A stretch of DNA of 64,000 nucleotides from Phycisphaerales bacterium (GTDB lineage: Bacteria; Planctomycetota; Phycisphaerae; Phycisphaerales; SM1A02): NCBI GenBank assembly GCA_030748455.1, contig JASMLY010000044.1, forward strand, positions 4,337 to 68,336, in the 5' to 3' direction. Under the pieces are notes generated by a model. The model did not search any database. It was not told where the DNA came from and saw nothing but the letters and a program-made list of their open reading frames with translations. Positions 1 through 8,307 of this stretch are shown piece by piece. The position numbers and the translations under genes are program-made. Each line of letters opens with the position of its first letter. Position 1 is the first letter of the stretch.

Positions 1-918
1 TGCATCGTATGTGCCGTAATAATCGCCAACACCAGCGTGATCTCGACCGACGATAAAGTGTGTGACACCATAGTTTTTGCGGATCAACGCGTGCAACACT
101 GCTTCTCGAGGTCCTGCATACCGCATTGCTGCGGGCATAACTGAGAGTGCCGTACAATCTTTTACGAAGTAATTATCGATGATTGTGTTGTAGCAATCCA
201 TTCGTACATCAGCTGGGATGTCACCTTCTTTTGTTTCACCAACGAGTGGGTGAATAAGAAGACCATCACAAATTTCTTGGGAACATTTGCAAAGATATTC
301 ATGCGCTCTGTGGATTGGATTTCGTGTTTGAAATGCAGCAACAGTTTTCCAACCGCGTGTTTCAAAATCTGAGCGAGTTGCAGCTGGGGCAAGGCGATAT
401 TCTGTGAATTGTTCACCTGGCTCAATTTCAGGTGTGACAGTCGCAACGTAGATGTCACCACCAACGAGCCATTCACCTTCGTCCATGACTTGTTTCGCGC
501 CAGGGTGCGCTTCGTCTTCGGTTCCGAATACGTTTGGAATTTCGAGCGCTTTGTCGTGCGGATAAATTTCATCGCAATCAACGATTGCTAAGAACGTACC
601 ATCTTCATGGTAAAGCGCTGCACGACCACCTTCTGTCAATGTTGCTTTGACATCTTCATCAACAGCAAGGGTGATTGGGATTGGCCAAACTGTGCCATCT
701 GCAAGGCGCATATCAGTACAGATGGATTCAAAATCTGCTTTTTTGCAGAATCCAGTTAACGGGCTAAACGCACCAATTGCAATCATCTCAAGGTCGCACG
801 CTTGCTTCGATGAGAGAGTAATTTTTGGTAATGATGCAGCTTCTTCAGCAAGATTGCCATCTGTAAATCTGTTGACTAGGGTGCCTCCGTGAGGGGCGAT
901 GAGGTTTCCTGTTGACAT
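1..918 (-). CDS. sat: Sulfate adenylyltransferase (ATP sulfurylase), C-terminus beyond the left edge
   Basis: Makes adenosine 5'-phosphosulfate from sulfate and ATP in the cytoplasm, the entry step for sulfate assimilation and for the PAPS used by sulfotransferases. About 306 codons are visible, reading off the left edge. Seen directly: the nucleotide-binding motif QTRNPIHRAHE near residue 195 and GRDHAGVG near residue 290, both diagnostic of the ATP sulfurylase family. The N-terminal PUA-like part begins MSTGNLIAPHGGTL. The ATG at 918 is preceded by a GGAG box about 12 bases upstream. Two sulfotransferase genes lie in this window (2300-3118 and 19630-21063), so a role in supplying sulfate for carbohydrate sulfation is plausible but inferred. 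Whether an APS kinase domain or gene follows cannot be seen. Confidence 0.95.
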   Translation of the reverse strand, partial: MSTGNLIAPHGGTLVNRFTDGNLAEEAASLPKITLSSKQACDLEMIAIGAFSPLTGFCKKADFESICTDMRLADGTVWPIPITLAVDEDVKATLTEGGRAALYHEDGTFLAIVDCDEIYPHDKALEIPNVFGTEDEAHPGAKQVMDEGEWLVGGDIYVATVTPEIEPGEQFTEYRLAPAATRSDFETRGWKTVAAFQTRNPIHRAHEYLCKCSQEICDGLLIHPLVGETKEGDIPADVRMDCYNTIIDNYFVKDCTALSVMPAAMRYAGPREAVLHALIRKNYGVTHFIVGRDHAGVGDYYGTYDA

Positions 919-1010
919 GAGGATTGGAACTCCGTGTAGAGGTAGTGAGGGAGACTTTCAGATCCAGCCACCGTAGGCTGAAAATGACGCTAAATGCGTC
1001 GAAACGACCG

Positions 1011-1039
1011 ATTGTAGAGACATTGGTGCCCTAAATCAA
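1011..1039 (-). promoter_or_regulatory. Candidate sigma-70-type promoter of sat with hairpin leader
   Basis: On the minus strand TTGATT (1034-1039) and TACAAT (1011-1016) are separated by exactly 17 bases. A start near 1004 would give a leader of about 86 bases. That leader contains two small perfect stems, GACGC/GCGTC (986-1000) and CAGCC/GGCTG (965-980). The second competes with a TTTCAG/CTGAAA pairing (957-983). I do not recognise a named riboswitch in it. The stretch 1040-1134 beyond holds only a weak GTGC/GCAC hairpin followed by five T on the minus strand, possibly ending the glycosyltransferase transcript. Confidence 0.5.
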
Positions 1040-1134
1040 CCTGTTTAGTCATAAATCAAGGGAACAGTTCATGACCTCAAAAACCCTGCGTTTTTAGGCT
1101 AAAAAGGGTGCTTTCTGCACGCTCTTGCGGGGTA

Positions 1135-2310
1135 CTATTTCAATTTCTTTACTTGGGCATACACATCGACTATTTCTTGGACATAAGAATCCCAATTCCA
1201 TGTTGCATCGATGTGGTTTTTCGCCTCAGCCCCCATTTGTGCACACCGCCCTTTGTCTTCCAAAAGCACATCGAGCGAGGCGGTAGTCTGCTCTACATCG
1301 CCGAGATCGGTCAGAAAACCCGTCTTCCCATCAAGTACAAATTCTGGATTGGAGCGTTGGTTCGTTGTGATCACTGGGATTCCCATCGCAAGCGTCTCTG
1401 CGATAACCAATTGTGGATCTATGCTCATGTGTCGAATTGGCATAACAACGCAAATCGATTCGAGAAGGAGCTTGGGTAAGGTGATTCCGTCCTTATACGG
1501 AAAATGGTACACATGAATGTTTGGATAACTCGTAGCTCGCTCTTCAATATCTTTGACAGGATCCCAGTGCTTGCGAACAGCGAATTCAAAGGCAACATCT
1601 GGATATTTTGCAGCGAGATTTTCATAGGCTCCCATTGCAACATCTGCACCATTTTTTGTTGTCAGATCTCGCCAGAACAAAACTCTGTGTTTCGGTTTTA
1701 ATTCTGAACCATCGTGTTCTTCTGCAATAGATCGAATAATGCCATGCCGAACTTGCCTCGTACTGATCCCCTCACGTTCTAACCGATCTTTAACATACGT
1801 AGTTGAGGTCACAATCGCATCGACTTTGTTCCAAAGACGCTTTGTAACAAGCGAAAATTTTTCAGGAAACTGTGCACCTAAAATCGTAACAACTGTTGGA
1901 GTATCTAGCCCAAGAACCCGAAGCCCACCTGCTAAATGAGCAATTCTGTTATATCCAAACAAGTGCAGTACATCGAACTGCTGCTCCTTACAGATTCTCT
2001 TAATTTCATTGACCTGCTGCCACAATCGAGTTAGGCTTAGACCTTCCTTTTGTTGGCCTTTTCTTTCTAGCACCCCCCCCCGTTTTCTTGAATCTGTCAC
2101 AAAATGAACAGGCATTTCTTGGTCCAAACAAAATGGTAACGAGCGCCCCTCACCGAATTCGTTGGTGATCAAGTGCACGTCATACCCTGCTTTTCGTAAC
2201 ACGTTGCAGCTTTCTAGTGGGACTTGGATATGACCAGATACGTTATGTTCGTACCCTTTCTGCCCAGCAATTGCAGATACATACACGCCGATTTTCATTT
2301 CAGATTGCAT
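1135..2310 (-). CDS. Glycosyltransferase family 4 (GT-B fold)
   Basis: 391 residues with the two-domain GT-B layout. The N-terminal Rossmann part starts MKIGVYVSAIAG after a four-residue lead. The C-terminal nucleotide-sugar domain carries PQLVIAETLAMGIPVITT around residue 310, the E-x7-E type region of GT4 enzymes, followed by GKTGFL. It presumably adds a sugar to a surface polysaccharide from a nucleotide-sugar donor on the cytoplasmic side; donor and acceptor cannot be read from sequence. Its start overlaps the end of the upstream sulfotransferase gene by 11 bases, so the two are co-transcribed. An internal ATG at 2298 would remove the overlap and is an equally good start. Confidence 0.85.
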   Translation of the reverse strand: MQSEMKIGVYVSAIAGQKGYEHNVSGHIQVPLESCNVLRKAGYDVHLITNEFGEGRSLPFCLDQEMPVHFVTDSRKRGGVLERKGQQKEGLSLTRLWQQVNEIKRICKEQQFDVLHLFGYNRIAHLAGGLRVLGLDTPTVVTILGAQFPEKFSLVTKRLWNKVDAIVTSTTYVKDRLEREGISTRQVRHGIIRSIAEEHDGSELKPKHRVLFWRDLTTKNGADVAMGAYENLAAKYPDVAFEFAVRKHWDPVKDIEERATSYPNIHVYHFPYKDGITLPKLLLESICVVMPIRHMSIDPQLVIAETLAMGIPVITTNQRSNPEFVLDGKTGFLTDLGDVEQTTASLDVLLEDKGRCAQMGAEAKNHIDATWNWDSYVQEIVDVYAQVKKLK

Positions 2311-3118
2311 TCCAATGTGAAAGATCTCTCCCTAAGAACTTTGAAAGCTTCTCGTTGTATGGGCGGAAATGTTTCATGAGTTTCAATTTCGTTTCTTGGT
2401 GCATAGGAAGATACGACTGCCCTTTTGTTTTTCGGCTTCTTCGAATTTTGTCGCCAACCCAACTCTTACTTAATCGAGAAACGAGTGGTTTGAGACCACA
2501 TTGGTGTAATTTTTTTCTTAGATGGGGAAACATTGATGCGTTTTTTCGTTGTCCAATCATTGATGATTCTGTTTGAGGATCAACGCCAAGAAATAGCAAT
2601 ACACTTTCAAGATATTTTTTGTCATTTGCATGCAAATCGTCATAGAGTAGAAATAGCAGTTGCCCCTCATCATAATGCGTAAGCAATTCCTCAATCTGAT
2701 CAATGTACTGACCGCGTTTAAGTAAATCTGAATCTGATTCAATTGCCTCTTCGAACGTTGACCAATTGGACTCAGCCCTCCGAGATTGGTAATTGCTGTA
2801 CGCCCGTTCAACAGGGTTTCTCATCACCATGAGGAGTTTGACGTGGGGAAAATGCTCTGCCATCTTGGGAATCGCATGTGGCAAGCAATACCCTGTCGCA
2901 ATTTCCCCTACAGCACGATGCCGTTGATCTGCTCCACGAAATCGCTCGAGATACCAGTTGATCCCCTTTTCATAGTTGCGATCGAAAAAATAGGATTGTT
3001 TTGCTTCTGGAAGGAACACCTCAGGGTGCTCTCTTAATGCCGCATCTGTCCATGTCGTACCACATCGTTGGCAACCAACCATCAAAAATGTAATGTCAGA
3101 AGTTTCCTTCGAGGGCAT
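2300..3118 (-). CDS. Sulfotransferase domain protein
   Basis: 272 residues of the PAPS-dependent sulfotransferase family. Visible are the 5'-phosphosulfate loop GCQRCGTTW (residues 15-23) and the 3'-phosphate motif RNPVERAYSNY (100-110), in which Arg and Ser contact the 3' phosphate. No signal peptide or membrane segment is evident, so a cytosolic enzyme acting on a sugar precursor or lipid-linked glycan is likely. It is translationally linked to the GT4 gene that follows it and lies near a flippase and a polysaccharide polymerase, which suggests sulfation of an exported polysaccharide. Substrate unknown. Confidence 0.88.
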   Translation of the reverse strand: MPSKETSDITFLMVGCQRCGTTWTDAALREHPEVFLPEAKQSYFFDRNYEKGINWYLERFRGADQRHRAVGEIATGYCLPHAIPKMAEHFPHVKLLMVMRNPVERAYSNYQSRRAESNWSTFEEAIESDSDLLKRGQYIDQIEELLTHYDEGQLLFLLYDDLHANDKKYLESVLLFLGVDPQTESSMIGQRKNASMFPHLRKKLHQCGLKPLVSRLSKSWVGDKIRRSRKTKGQSYLPMHQETKLKLMKHFRPYNEKLSKFLGRDLSHWNAI

Positions 3119-3223
3119 CCACCCAAATATAGCATAAGAAGAATGTATAGGTTGCCATAATTTCTAGAAGCTCATCTCAAACATGTTGCACACAAATAAT
3201 AAGATCAATCTGAATAGTTGCCG

Positions 3224-3328
3224 ATGAATCACAAAAAATTTGTTCTGTTTGATGAACATGTACCCCATGAACCTAGTACTATTTCTAACATTGCCTATGA
3301 GCTTTCAGCGTACTTCGATAACAACTAG
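3224..3328 (+). pseudogene. 34-codon open frame, possible glycosyltransferase N-terminal remnant
   Basis: A short frame from ATG 3224 to TAG 3326-3328 in the otherwise gene-free 3119-3362 interval. Its product, starting MNHKKFVLFDEHV and ending AYELSAYFDNN, reads like the first beta-alpha unit of a GT4 glycosyltransferase that stops abruptly. There is no clear ribosome binding site. It may be the relic of a deleted gene of the polysaccharide cluster or a chance frame. The rest of the interval shows nothing I can name beyond divergent promoter space. Confidence 0.2.
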
Positions 3329-3362
3329 ATACATCTTGAGAACTAGAGTGAACGTGCTGTAG

Positions 3363-4967
3363 ATGGGTGAACGAACTCCAAAAAAGATGTCTGAGAAAAA
3401 AAAGGGGGTACATCGGATAGCGACGAATTATGGGCGGCTCATTGGCACAATGGCGATTGGAATTGCCACTGTCCCCTTACAAATCAAATGGATCGGCATG
3501 GATGGTTTTGGTCTTCTTGGCCTTGTTGGCTCTACAGTCGGCGTGGGTCGAATGCTCCAAGACATGACGAGAAGTTCTATGGTGCGAGAGTTGGGCGCTG
3601 CATGGCATAAGAACGATGATGGAATATTCAAGGAAACGTACGCGGGCTCATTTCGAGTAAGCGTCATCGTCACAATCCTTACAGCAATTGTGTTTGGGGG
3701 CATCATTTCTATACTCCCGCTGTTAGATATTAAATCCGAGTGGGTTGCCCCCGCGCAATGGATTACAGCATGTGAGGGGTTGGCAACCTGCGTCATCGTA
3801 CTTCTCTCTCCTACGATCAACATGCTCATTGTCAAAGAGCAATTTTTTTGGCACAACGCGTGGACCGTTGTTCGCCGCAGTGCATTCCTGATTGCGACCA
3901 TCATTCCCTACCTGATCATGCAGGTGGAAGATGTTCCCAAAGGGCTCTACATCTATGGAACCATTTTGTTAATCATCAATAGTGCAAGCACAGTGCTGTT
4001 GGTGCTTGGGTCAACAATGGCAGATACAAAGTTGATCCCTACTCTTCGCCATTCCACACCAGAAGCAATGAAGCGAGTCGCAGGAACCTTTGGTTGGAAT
4101 AGTAGTGTGGTTTTGGCTGTTAATTTGCAAGAGAGAGTTGCCGCCTTCATCATGAATATCTTTTTCGGGCTGTGGGGAAATGCTGTTTTCTCTCTTGCAT
4201 TACGTCTCGTGAGTTACATTCGGATGGCAACATTAGGTCTTACCTTTGGGCTTGATTCCGTCAGCGCACGCCTCAGCTCTGATGAAGATAAAAGTTCGTT
4301 GCAAAGCATGTTCCGGCACAGCACTCGGATGTTGAGCTTTGTTGCGTTTCCAGCGATGGTAGTCGTGTTTTTTCTCGCCGAACCCTTACTTAGAGTTTGG
4401 GTTGGAAGCAGTATTTCAAACCCAACAGAGATGCTCCCTCCATCTGAACTCCTCGTGAAGATCATGGTCCTAGGGCTTACTTGCAGAGCGATCTCTGACG
4501 GATGGATGAAATTGTTTTATGGGGCGGGTTTCATCCACAAGTATGCACCCTATGTACTCTTTGGTGGATTCTTTAATCCAATCCTTGCGATTGTTTTAAT
4601 CAAGACCCTCCCAGAAAGTTGGAACTATATAGGTGCTGCAGTTGCATATTCTTTTGTTTTTCTCGTTGTCCATATGTTCGTGATGCCAAAAGTAACTGCA
4701 AGCGAAGTAAATCTTTCACTAAAAGTAATTCTTGCTCCTACCGCAAGACCCCTAGGCATTGCAATCGTACTCACTCCACTGTTGTTTCTTGGATACCAAT
4801 TGGGCAATTCACCCGTAATGCATTGGTCAGGTCTACTGGTGAGTGTCTTTGCGTATGGTTGTATGTACATCGCTGCGAGCTGGTGGCTTGTGCTCACAAA
4901 ACGAGAACGTAAAGGGATACTCCGAATCGCAACTCAAACGTTAGGGCTTGGGTCAGGATCATCGTAA
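3363..4967 (+). CDS. Polysaccharide flippase, Wzx/MATE-like (MOP superfamily)
   Basis: 534 residues, strongly hydrophobic throughout, with roughly twelve to fourteen predicted membrane segments and no enzymatic motif. The early ATNYGRLIGTMAIGIATVPLQ segment and the run of helices resemble Wzx-type lipid-linked oligosaccharide exporters of the MOP superfamily. It would move undecaprenyl-linked repeat units across the inner membrane. The gene converges on the polymerase gene downstream with a 34-base overlap of the coding ends. A second in-frame ATG eight codons downstream is an alternative start. Confidence 0.8.
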   Translation: MGERTPKKMSEKKKGVHRIATNYGRLIGTMAIGIATVPLQIKWIGMDGFGLLGLVGSTVGVGRMLQDMTRSSMVRELGAAWHKNDDGIFKETYAGSFRVSVIVTILTAIVFGGIISILPLLDIKSEWVAPAQWITACEGLATCVIVLLSPTINMLIVKEQFFWHNAWTVVRRSAFLIATIIPYLIMQVEDVPKGLYIYGTILLIINSASTVLLVLGSTMADTKLIPTLRHSTPEAMKRVAGTFGWNSSVVLAVNLQERVAAFIMNIFFGLWGNAVFSLALRLVSYIRMATLGLTFGLDSVSARLSSDEDKSSLQSMFRHSTRMLSFVAFPAMVVVFFLAEPLLRVWVGSSISNPTEMLPPSELLVKIMVLGLTCRAISDGWMKLFYGAGFIHKYAPYVLFGGFFNPILAIVLIKTLPESWNYIGAAVAYSFVFLVVHMFVMPKVTASEVNLSLKVILAPTARPLGIAIVLTPLLFLGYQLGNSPVMHWSGLLVSVFAYGCMYIAASWWLVLTKRERKGILRIATQTLGLGSGSS

Positions 4968-6325
4968 TCTTGAAAATCTTCTAGTACTTCGGTCTCGTCG
5001 TAACTGAACTCTTCCTCTTCTTGGATATCATCAAGAAGAGACCATTGGAGATTTCCGTCTCGAATATCATGCCACATCGCTATAAACCAACATGCGAGGA
5101 CCACATGAAGGTAGGACCATGTGTACGTAGGCCAATACACAACTTGGTTGAACAATCCCTGAATGTACATTGCAATCAACAATGTAAAAAGGATGCTATA
5201 GACAAGAGGATCGCCAGGTAAAAAGTTCTTTACTTTCCACATCTTGTACCCACAAAATGAGGAATACACTGTCAACCAGAGCATCGGAAGCATGAGTGTG
5301 ATCCCCCCTACATACATCAGATAAAACCATGCATTGTGTGGGTGCATGCCTACTTCTGAAACAGCTTTAAAATACGATTCTCCCTTCGACCCTAACAGAC
5401 CAACGAGTGGTCTTCTAGGAAATACTTCACTCCAATATGTAGACCAGATATCTAGGCGGCCAGTTTCAAGCGAACCTAAGCGCTCTAGGTTGGCTTGTTC
5501 ACCCATCGATAACACGAGTGGGATGGCGATCAGTGCGAGCACAATTCCAAAAAGCAACATGATTGGTCTTTTGGAAATTTTGAACAGTACTGGTACCATG
5601 ACCATCGCAATGGCAAGCATTGTTTGCCGGCTTGCTGTGAGTAATGCCATCCCAATCGTTAGCGCAAGAATCCACATAAATATTGGTCGCCACGAGATTC
5701 GTTTGAACGTCATAGCAGCATAGGCAAACAACGGTGTCGCTAACGCAAAAAGCATTCCTGTTTGGTTTGAATTCGAGTTATAGGGTTCCCAACGACCCGA
5801 TCCCTTCAGAAATGCGTCTTCTGGATACAACAGTAAGTTTGATGCGGGAATGGCAATCGCGAGTAAACAACCTAAGGTCAGTGCATTGATGATTCGCATG
5901 AGATCTGAGTGCGTAACGATCGTTCTCGCAGTGAGAACACCAGCAAGCGTGACGCAAATCCATTGTGACCGCAACACGAACGCTAAAAGAAGTTCTTGGA
6001 CAGAAATGATGTAGACCATGGCCATACAAGCAATGAAAACAAATAGCCAACCTGCAAACGGCATGCTTCTCTTGGGGCCTGGATGTGCCCAAGCTGAAAT
6101 CGCAATCAACAAGTACGCACCTCCCGAACTTATTTTCGCAGCAGCAGAAATTGGTCCCAGATCAGGAGATCTCGCGATCGTGAGCCAAGGAACCAAGAGG
6201 ACCAAGCACAGAAACAATCGTTTCTCTTCTGGAATGAGAAAATAACAAAACAGAAGCAGAAAAATTGGAGCAAGCAGCAAGGGCTGGCTTAAAACAAGTT
6301 CAAGATAGACTGTAGTTTTGTCCAT
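4934..6325 (-). CDS. O-antigen polymerase/ligase family membrane protein (Wzy/WaaL-like)
   Basis: 463 residues with ten or more membrane helices and a large loop before the last helices. That loop contains PRRPLVGLLGSKGESYFK and HPHNAWFY, the region typical of the Wzy_C/O-antigen ligase family (PF04932). The C-terminal tail is very acidic (repeated EEEE, DDPDPS) and cytosolic by prediction. It would polymerise or ligate glycan repeat units at the periplasmic face. Together with the flippase and glycosyltransferase it defines a Wzx/Wzy-type export route. Which of polymerase or ligase it is cannot be decided from sequence alone. Confidence 0.78.
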   Translation of the reverse strand: MDKTTVYLELVLSQPLLLAPIFLLLFCYFLIPEEKRLFLCLVLLVPWLTIARSPDLGPISAAAKISSGGAYLLIAISAWAHPGPKRSMPFAGWLFVFIACMAMVYIISVQELLLAFVLRSQWICVTLAGVLTARTIVTHSDLMRIINALTLGCLLAIAIPASNLLLYPEDAFLKGSGRWEPYNSNSNQTGMLFALATPLFAYAAMTFKRISWRPIFMWILALTIGMALLTASRQTMLAIAMVMVPVLFKISKRPIMLLFGIVLALIAIPLVLSMGEQANLERLGSLETGRLDIWSTYWSEVFPRRPLVGLLGSKGESYFKAVSEVGMHPHNAWFYLMYVGGITLMLPMLWLTVYSSFCGYKMWKVKNFLPGDPLVYSILFTLLIAMYIQGLFNQVVYWPTYTWSYLHVVLACWFIAMWHDIRDGNLQWSLLDDIQEEEEFSYDETEVLEDFQDYDDPDPSPNV

Positions 6326-6404
6326 GCTGTCGTTTAGTCAGTATAGGTATCGGTCAGAGGTAGCGAGGTTCTCGTCATTTCCATAAATATGGTAAAACTA
6401 GGGG

Positions 6405-7487
6405 ATGAATTGTTTGAACTTTGCAGTATACGTGACTCTTACCTCCACATTCTTGGGTAACACTGCGATCGGGCAGTGGAATCCTCAGGTGTACAACGCA
6501 ATCAAATGGACCGCACCAAACCAAGGGCAACAAACAATTCAATACACGACAAACCAAGGGATTACCCGTGTCCCATTAGCGTATCATGGTGGTGTTGATT
6601 GGAATGAATCAGGTGATATTTCGCACCACGATATAGATCGGTTTACAACGTGGGTACACGAACACCTTCAGGAAAATTACTGCGGTCCTATCGTGCTTGA
6701 TTATGAAAGACCTTGGTGGAAAGAACTAGGTGCTCGATCTATATTGCCAGAGCGACTTAGAGAAATCCTATCGATCTATATCGAAGGCGTACAAGTTGCA
6801 ACAAAAATCTTGCCAAATGCACAGTGGGGGTATTGGGGGTTTCCACTACACAGAAACACAGGCAAAATATGGGCTGATGAAGGTCTCACAGTAGAGCCAC
6901 TTGTTGCGAATAGCGCTGCACTCTACCCAGATGTATACGACAGTAAGCTCGGTGGAGACAGTTCTAATCATGCTGAAAATCACATTTCAAAAATTCTAGA
7001 ACTTGCACAAGGAAGAATGCCTGTCTATGTATTTGTCTCACCTCGATACACGGGACAAGGCGGAAACCACACAAACTTTATTCCGAGTGAAGCCTTTTTA
7101 AAACAAGCGAATGCGGCAATGAAAGCCGTTTGGATTGATGCAGATGGTACGCAACATAGAATTCAGGGATTGATCTTTTGGGATTCTTATACATTCACTG
7201 CTGAAGAAGAATGGGCTGAACTCGATGAAAGACACACCTACTCTTTTAAACTTCTTTCGGCATTAGTAGAAGCATGGAAAAAAGAGTTAGCAGATACACG
7301 TGTTGAAACTTCGATACCTGAATCTCCATTTTGTCAATACGGACTCCCTGAACCTGTAAACAGTGCAGCTACCCTCAACCTAAAATCTCAAAAAATTCCC
7401 CACGAAGAGAATACGCAGATTTTGCCAGAAATGGAACATGATCGCGTAAACAGCGATCGTGTTCGAAGCCCTAGAATTAGAGAGTAA
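6405..7487 (+). CDS. Secreted GH56 (hyaluronidase)-like TIM-barrel protein
   Basis: 360 residues with an N-terminal signal peptide (hydrophobic to about residue 23, then QWNPQVYNA). Three blocks recall the hyaluronidase fold of GH56: LDYERPWW with a D-x-E pair at residues 99-101 where GH56 has its catalytic acid, WGYWGFPLHRN near 141-151, and ANSAALYPDVY followed by MPVYVFVSPRYTG. This suggests a glycosidase acting on a uronic-acid or amino-sugar polymer outside the cytoplasm, next to polysaccharide genes. The similarity is from motif memory, so substrate and even activity are open. The last 70 residues are low in structure and look like a linker. Confidence 0.6.
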   Translation: MNCLNFAVYVTLTSTFLGNTAIGQWNPQVYNAIKWTAPNQGQQTIQYTTNQGITRVPLAYHGGVDWNESGDISHHDIDRFTTWVHEHLQENYCGPIVLDYERPWWKELGARSILPERLREILSIYIEGVQVATKILPNAQWGYWGFPLHRNTGKIWADEGLTVEPLVANSAALYPDVYDSKLGGDSSNHAENHISKILELAQGRMPVYVFVSPRYTGQGGNHTNFIPSEAFLKQANAAMKAVWIDADGTQHRIQGLIFWDSYTFTAEEEWAELDERHTYSFKLLSALVEAWKKELADTRVETSIPESPFCQYGLPEPVNSAATLNLKSQKIPHEENTQILPEMEHDRVNSDRVRSPRIRE

Positions 7488-7495
7488 TGCTGAGA

Positions 7496-8218
7496 CTATT
7501 GCTTTTGTAATCTCCGTAACCTACGCAAAAATTTAGCCCTGCCAAGATCGGCATCGTTCAAAGATCCTTCTTCGATGTTCTCTTTGTACTCGCGAAATGG
7601 TGCCTCATCTGAAGTAAACCTGTTTCTTTGATTTCCTTCATCAAGCATTGGATCACCGCCATTTTTTTCTTTACGCTCTTCAAGTCGTTTCTTCAACTCT
7701 TCGAGTGCGGCTTGGTATTTTTCTTGAAAAGATGCCTGCTGTTCCTCGGTTAACAATTTCCATGCTCTCGCTTGATACACTGCTTGATCAGGTGCAAGCG
7801 CCATCAACGCTCTTGTGCGAGTACCAACATCATCTGGAATGTCATCCCCTGCTTGTTTTGCCTCTTTGGATTTTTTCTTTAGCTCGCGAATTTCTTTTCC
7901 ATACTCCTTTTGGAATGCTTCTTGGGCAACGCGAAGTTCACGCATCAAAGTCTGAACATTGGTTTGTTGTTCTTCACTTAATTCGAGAGATTGAAATGTT
8001 TTAAGCCAAATTCTTGATTGGGCTTTGCTTTGGTGCGTTTTATTCCCCTTACCAGTTACTCGTGAGCGTTCTGCTCGCATGTCTTCTAGGGTTACTTCTT
8101 CATCTTGAACTGTTGGGCCAGCAAGAAGATCGTCTTGTATCTCTTGGCCAGTACCGGGAGAAGCCATAAAAACCAAAGCTGCCAGTACTGTTGTCCATGT
8201 GGTTTGAAGTGGTGTCAT
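7496..8218 (-). CDS. Exported Spy/CpxP-like helical protein, function unknown
   Basis: About 240 residues: a signal peptide (TTVLAALVFMASPGTGQ), then a charged, largely helical body with two L(S/T)EEQQ motifs (LSELSEEQQ-like near residue 80 and LLTEEQQASF near 160). Such LTxxQ motifs recur in Spy/CpxP-type periplasmic chaperone-like proteins and in many planctomycete hypothetical proteins. Long Lys/Glu-rich stretches (ELKKRLEERKEK) suggest coiled coil. The start at 8218 is preferred over the ATG nine bases upstream because AAAGGA lies at the right distance only for the former. No enzymatic residues are recognisable. Confidence 0.6.
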   Translation of the reverse strand: MTPLQTTWTTVLAALVFMASPGTGQEIQDDLLAGPTVQDEEVTLEDMRAERSRVTGKGNKTHQSKAQSRIWLKTFQSLELSEEQQTNVQTLMRELRVAQEAFQKEYGKEIRELKKKSKEAKQAGDDIPDDVGTRTRALMALAPDQAVYQARAWKLLTEEQQASFQEKYQAALEELKKRLEERKEKNGGDPMLDEGNQRNRFTSDEAPFREYKENIEEGSLNDADLGRAKFLRRLRRLQKQ

Positions 8219-8248
8219 ACGGTTCATTCCTTTTATTTGAGTCGTAAA

Positions 8249-8277
8249 GATTCAACGAGTCTTTAGAACGATATAAT
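8249..8277 (+). promoter_or_regulatory. Candidate mrp promoter (-10 TATAAT)
   Basis: A consensus TATAAT lies at 8272-8277, 30 bases before the mrp ATG. The -35 position (8249-8254, GATTCA) is weak. A six-base inverted repeat TAAAGA/TCTTTA overlaps the region just upstream of the -10 (about 8245-8265) and might bind a regulator. Only the -10 is convincing. Confidence 0.4.
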
Positions 8278-8307
8278 GCACGATTCCACTGAGAAAGGTA
8301 CCAAATA

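Noticed and set aside
919..1134. SAM-type riboswitch before sat
   Set aside because: Only two short hairpins; no conserved core of a known SAM class.
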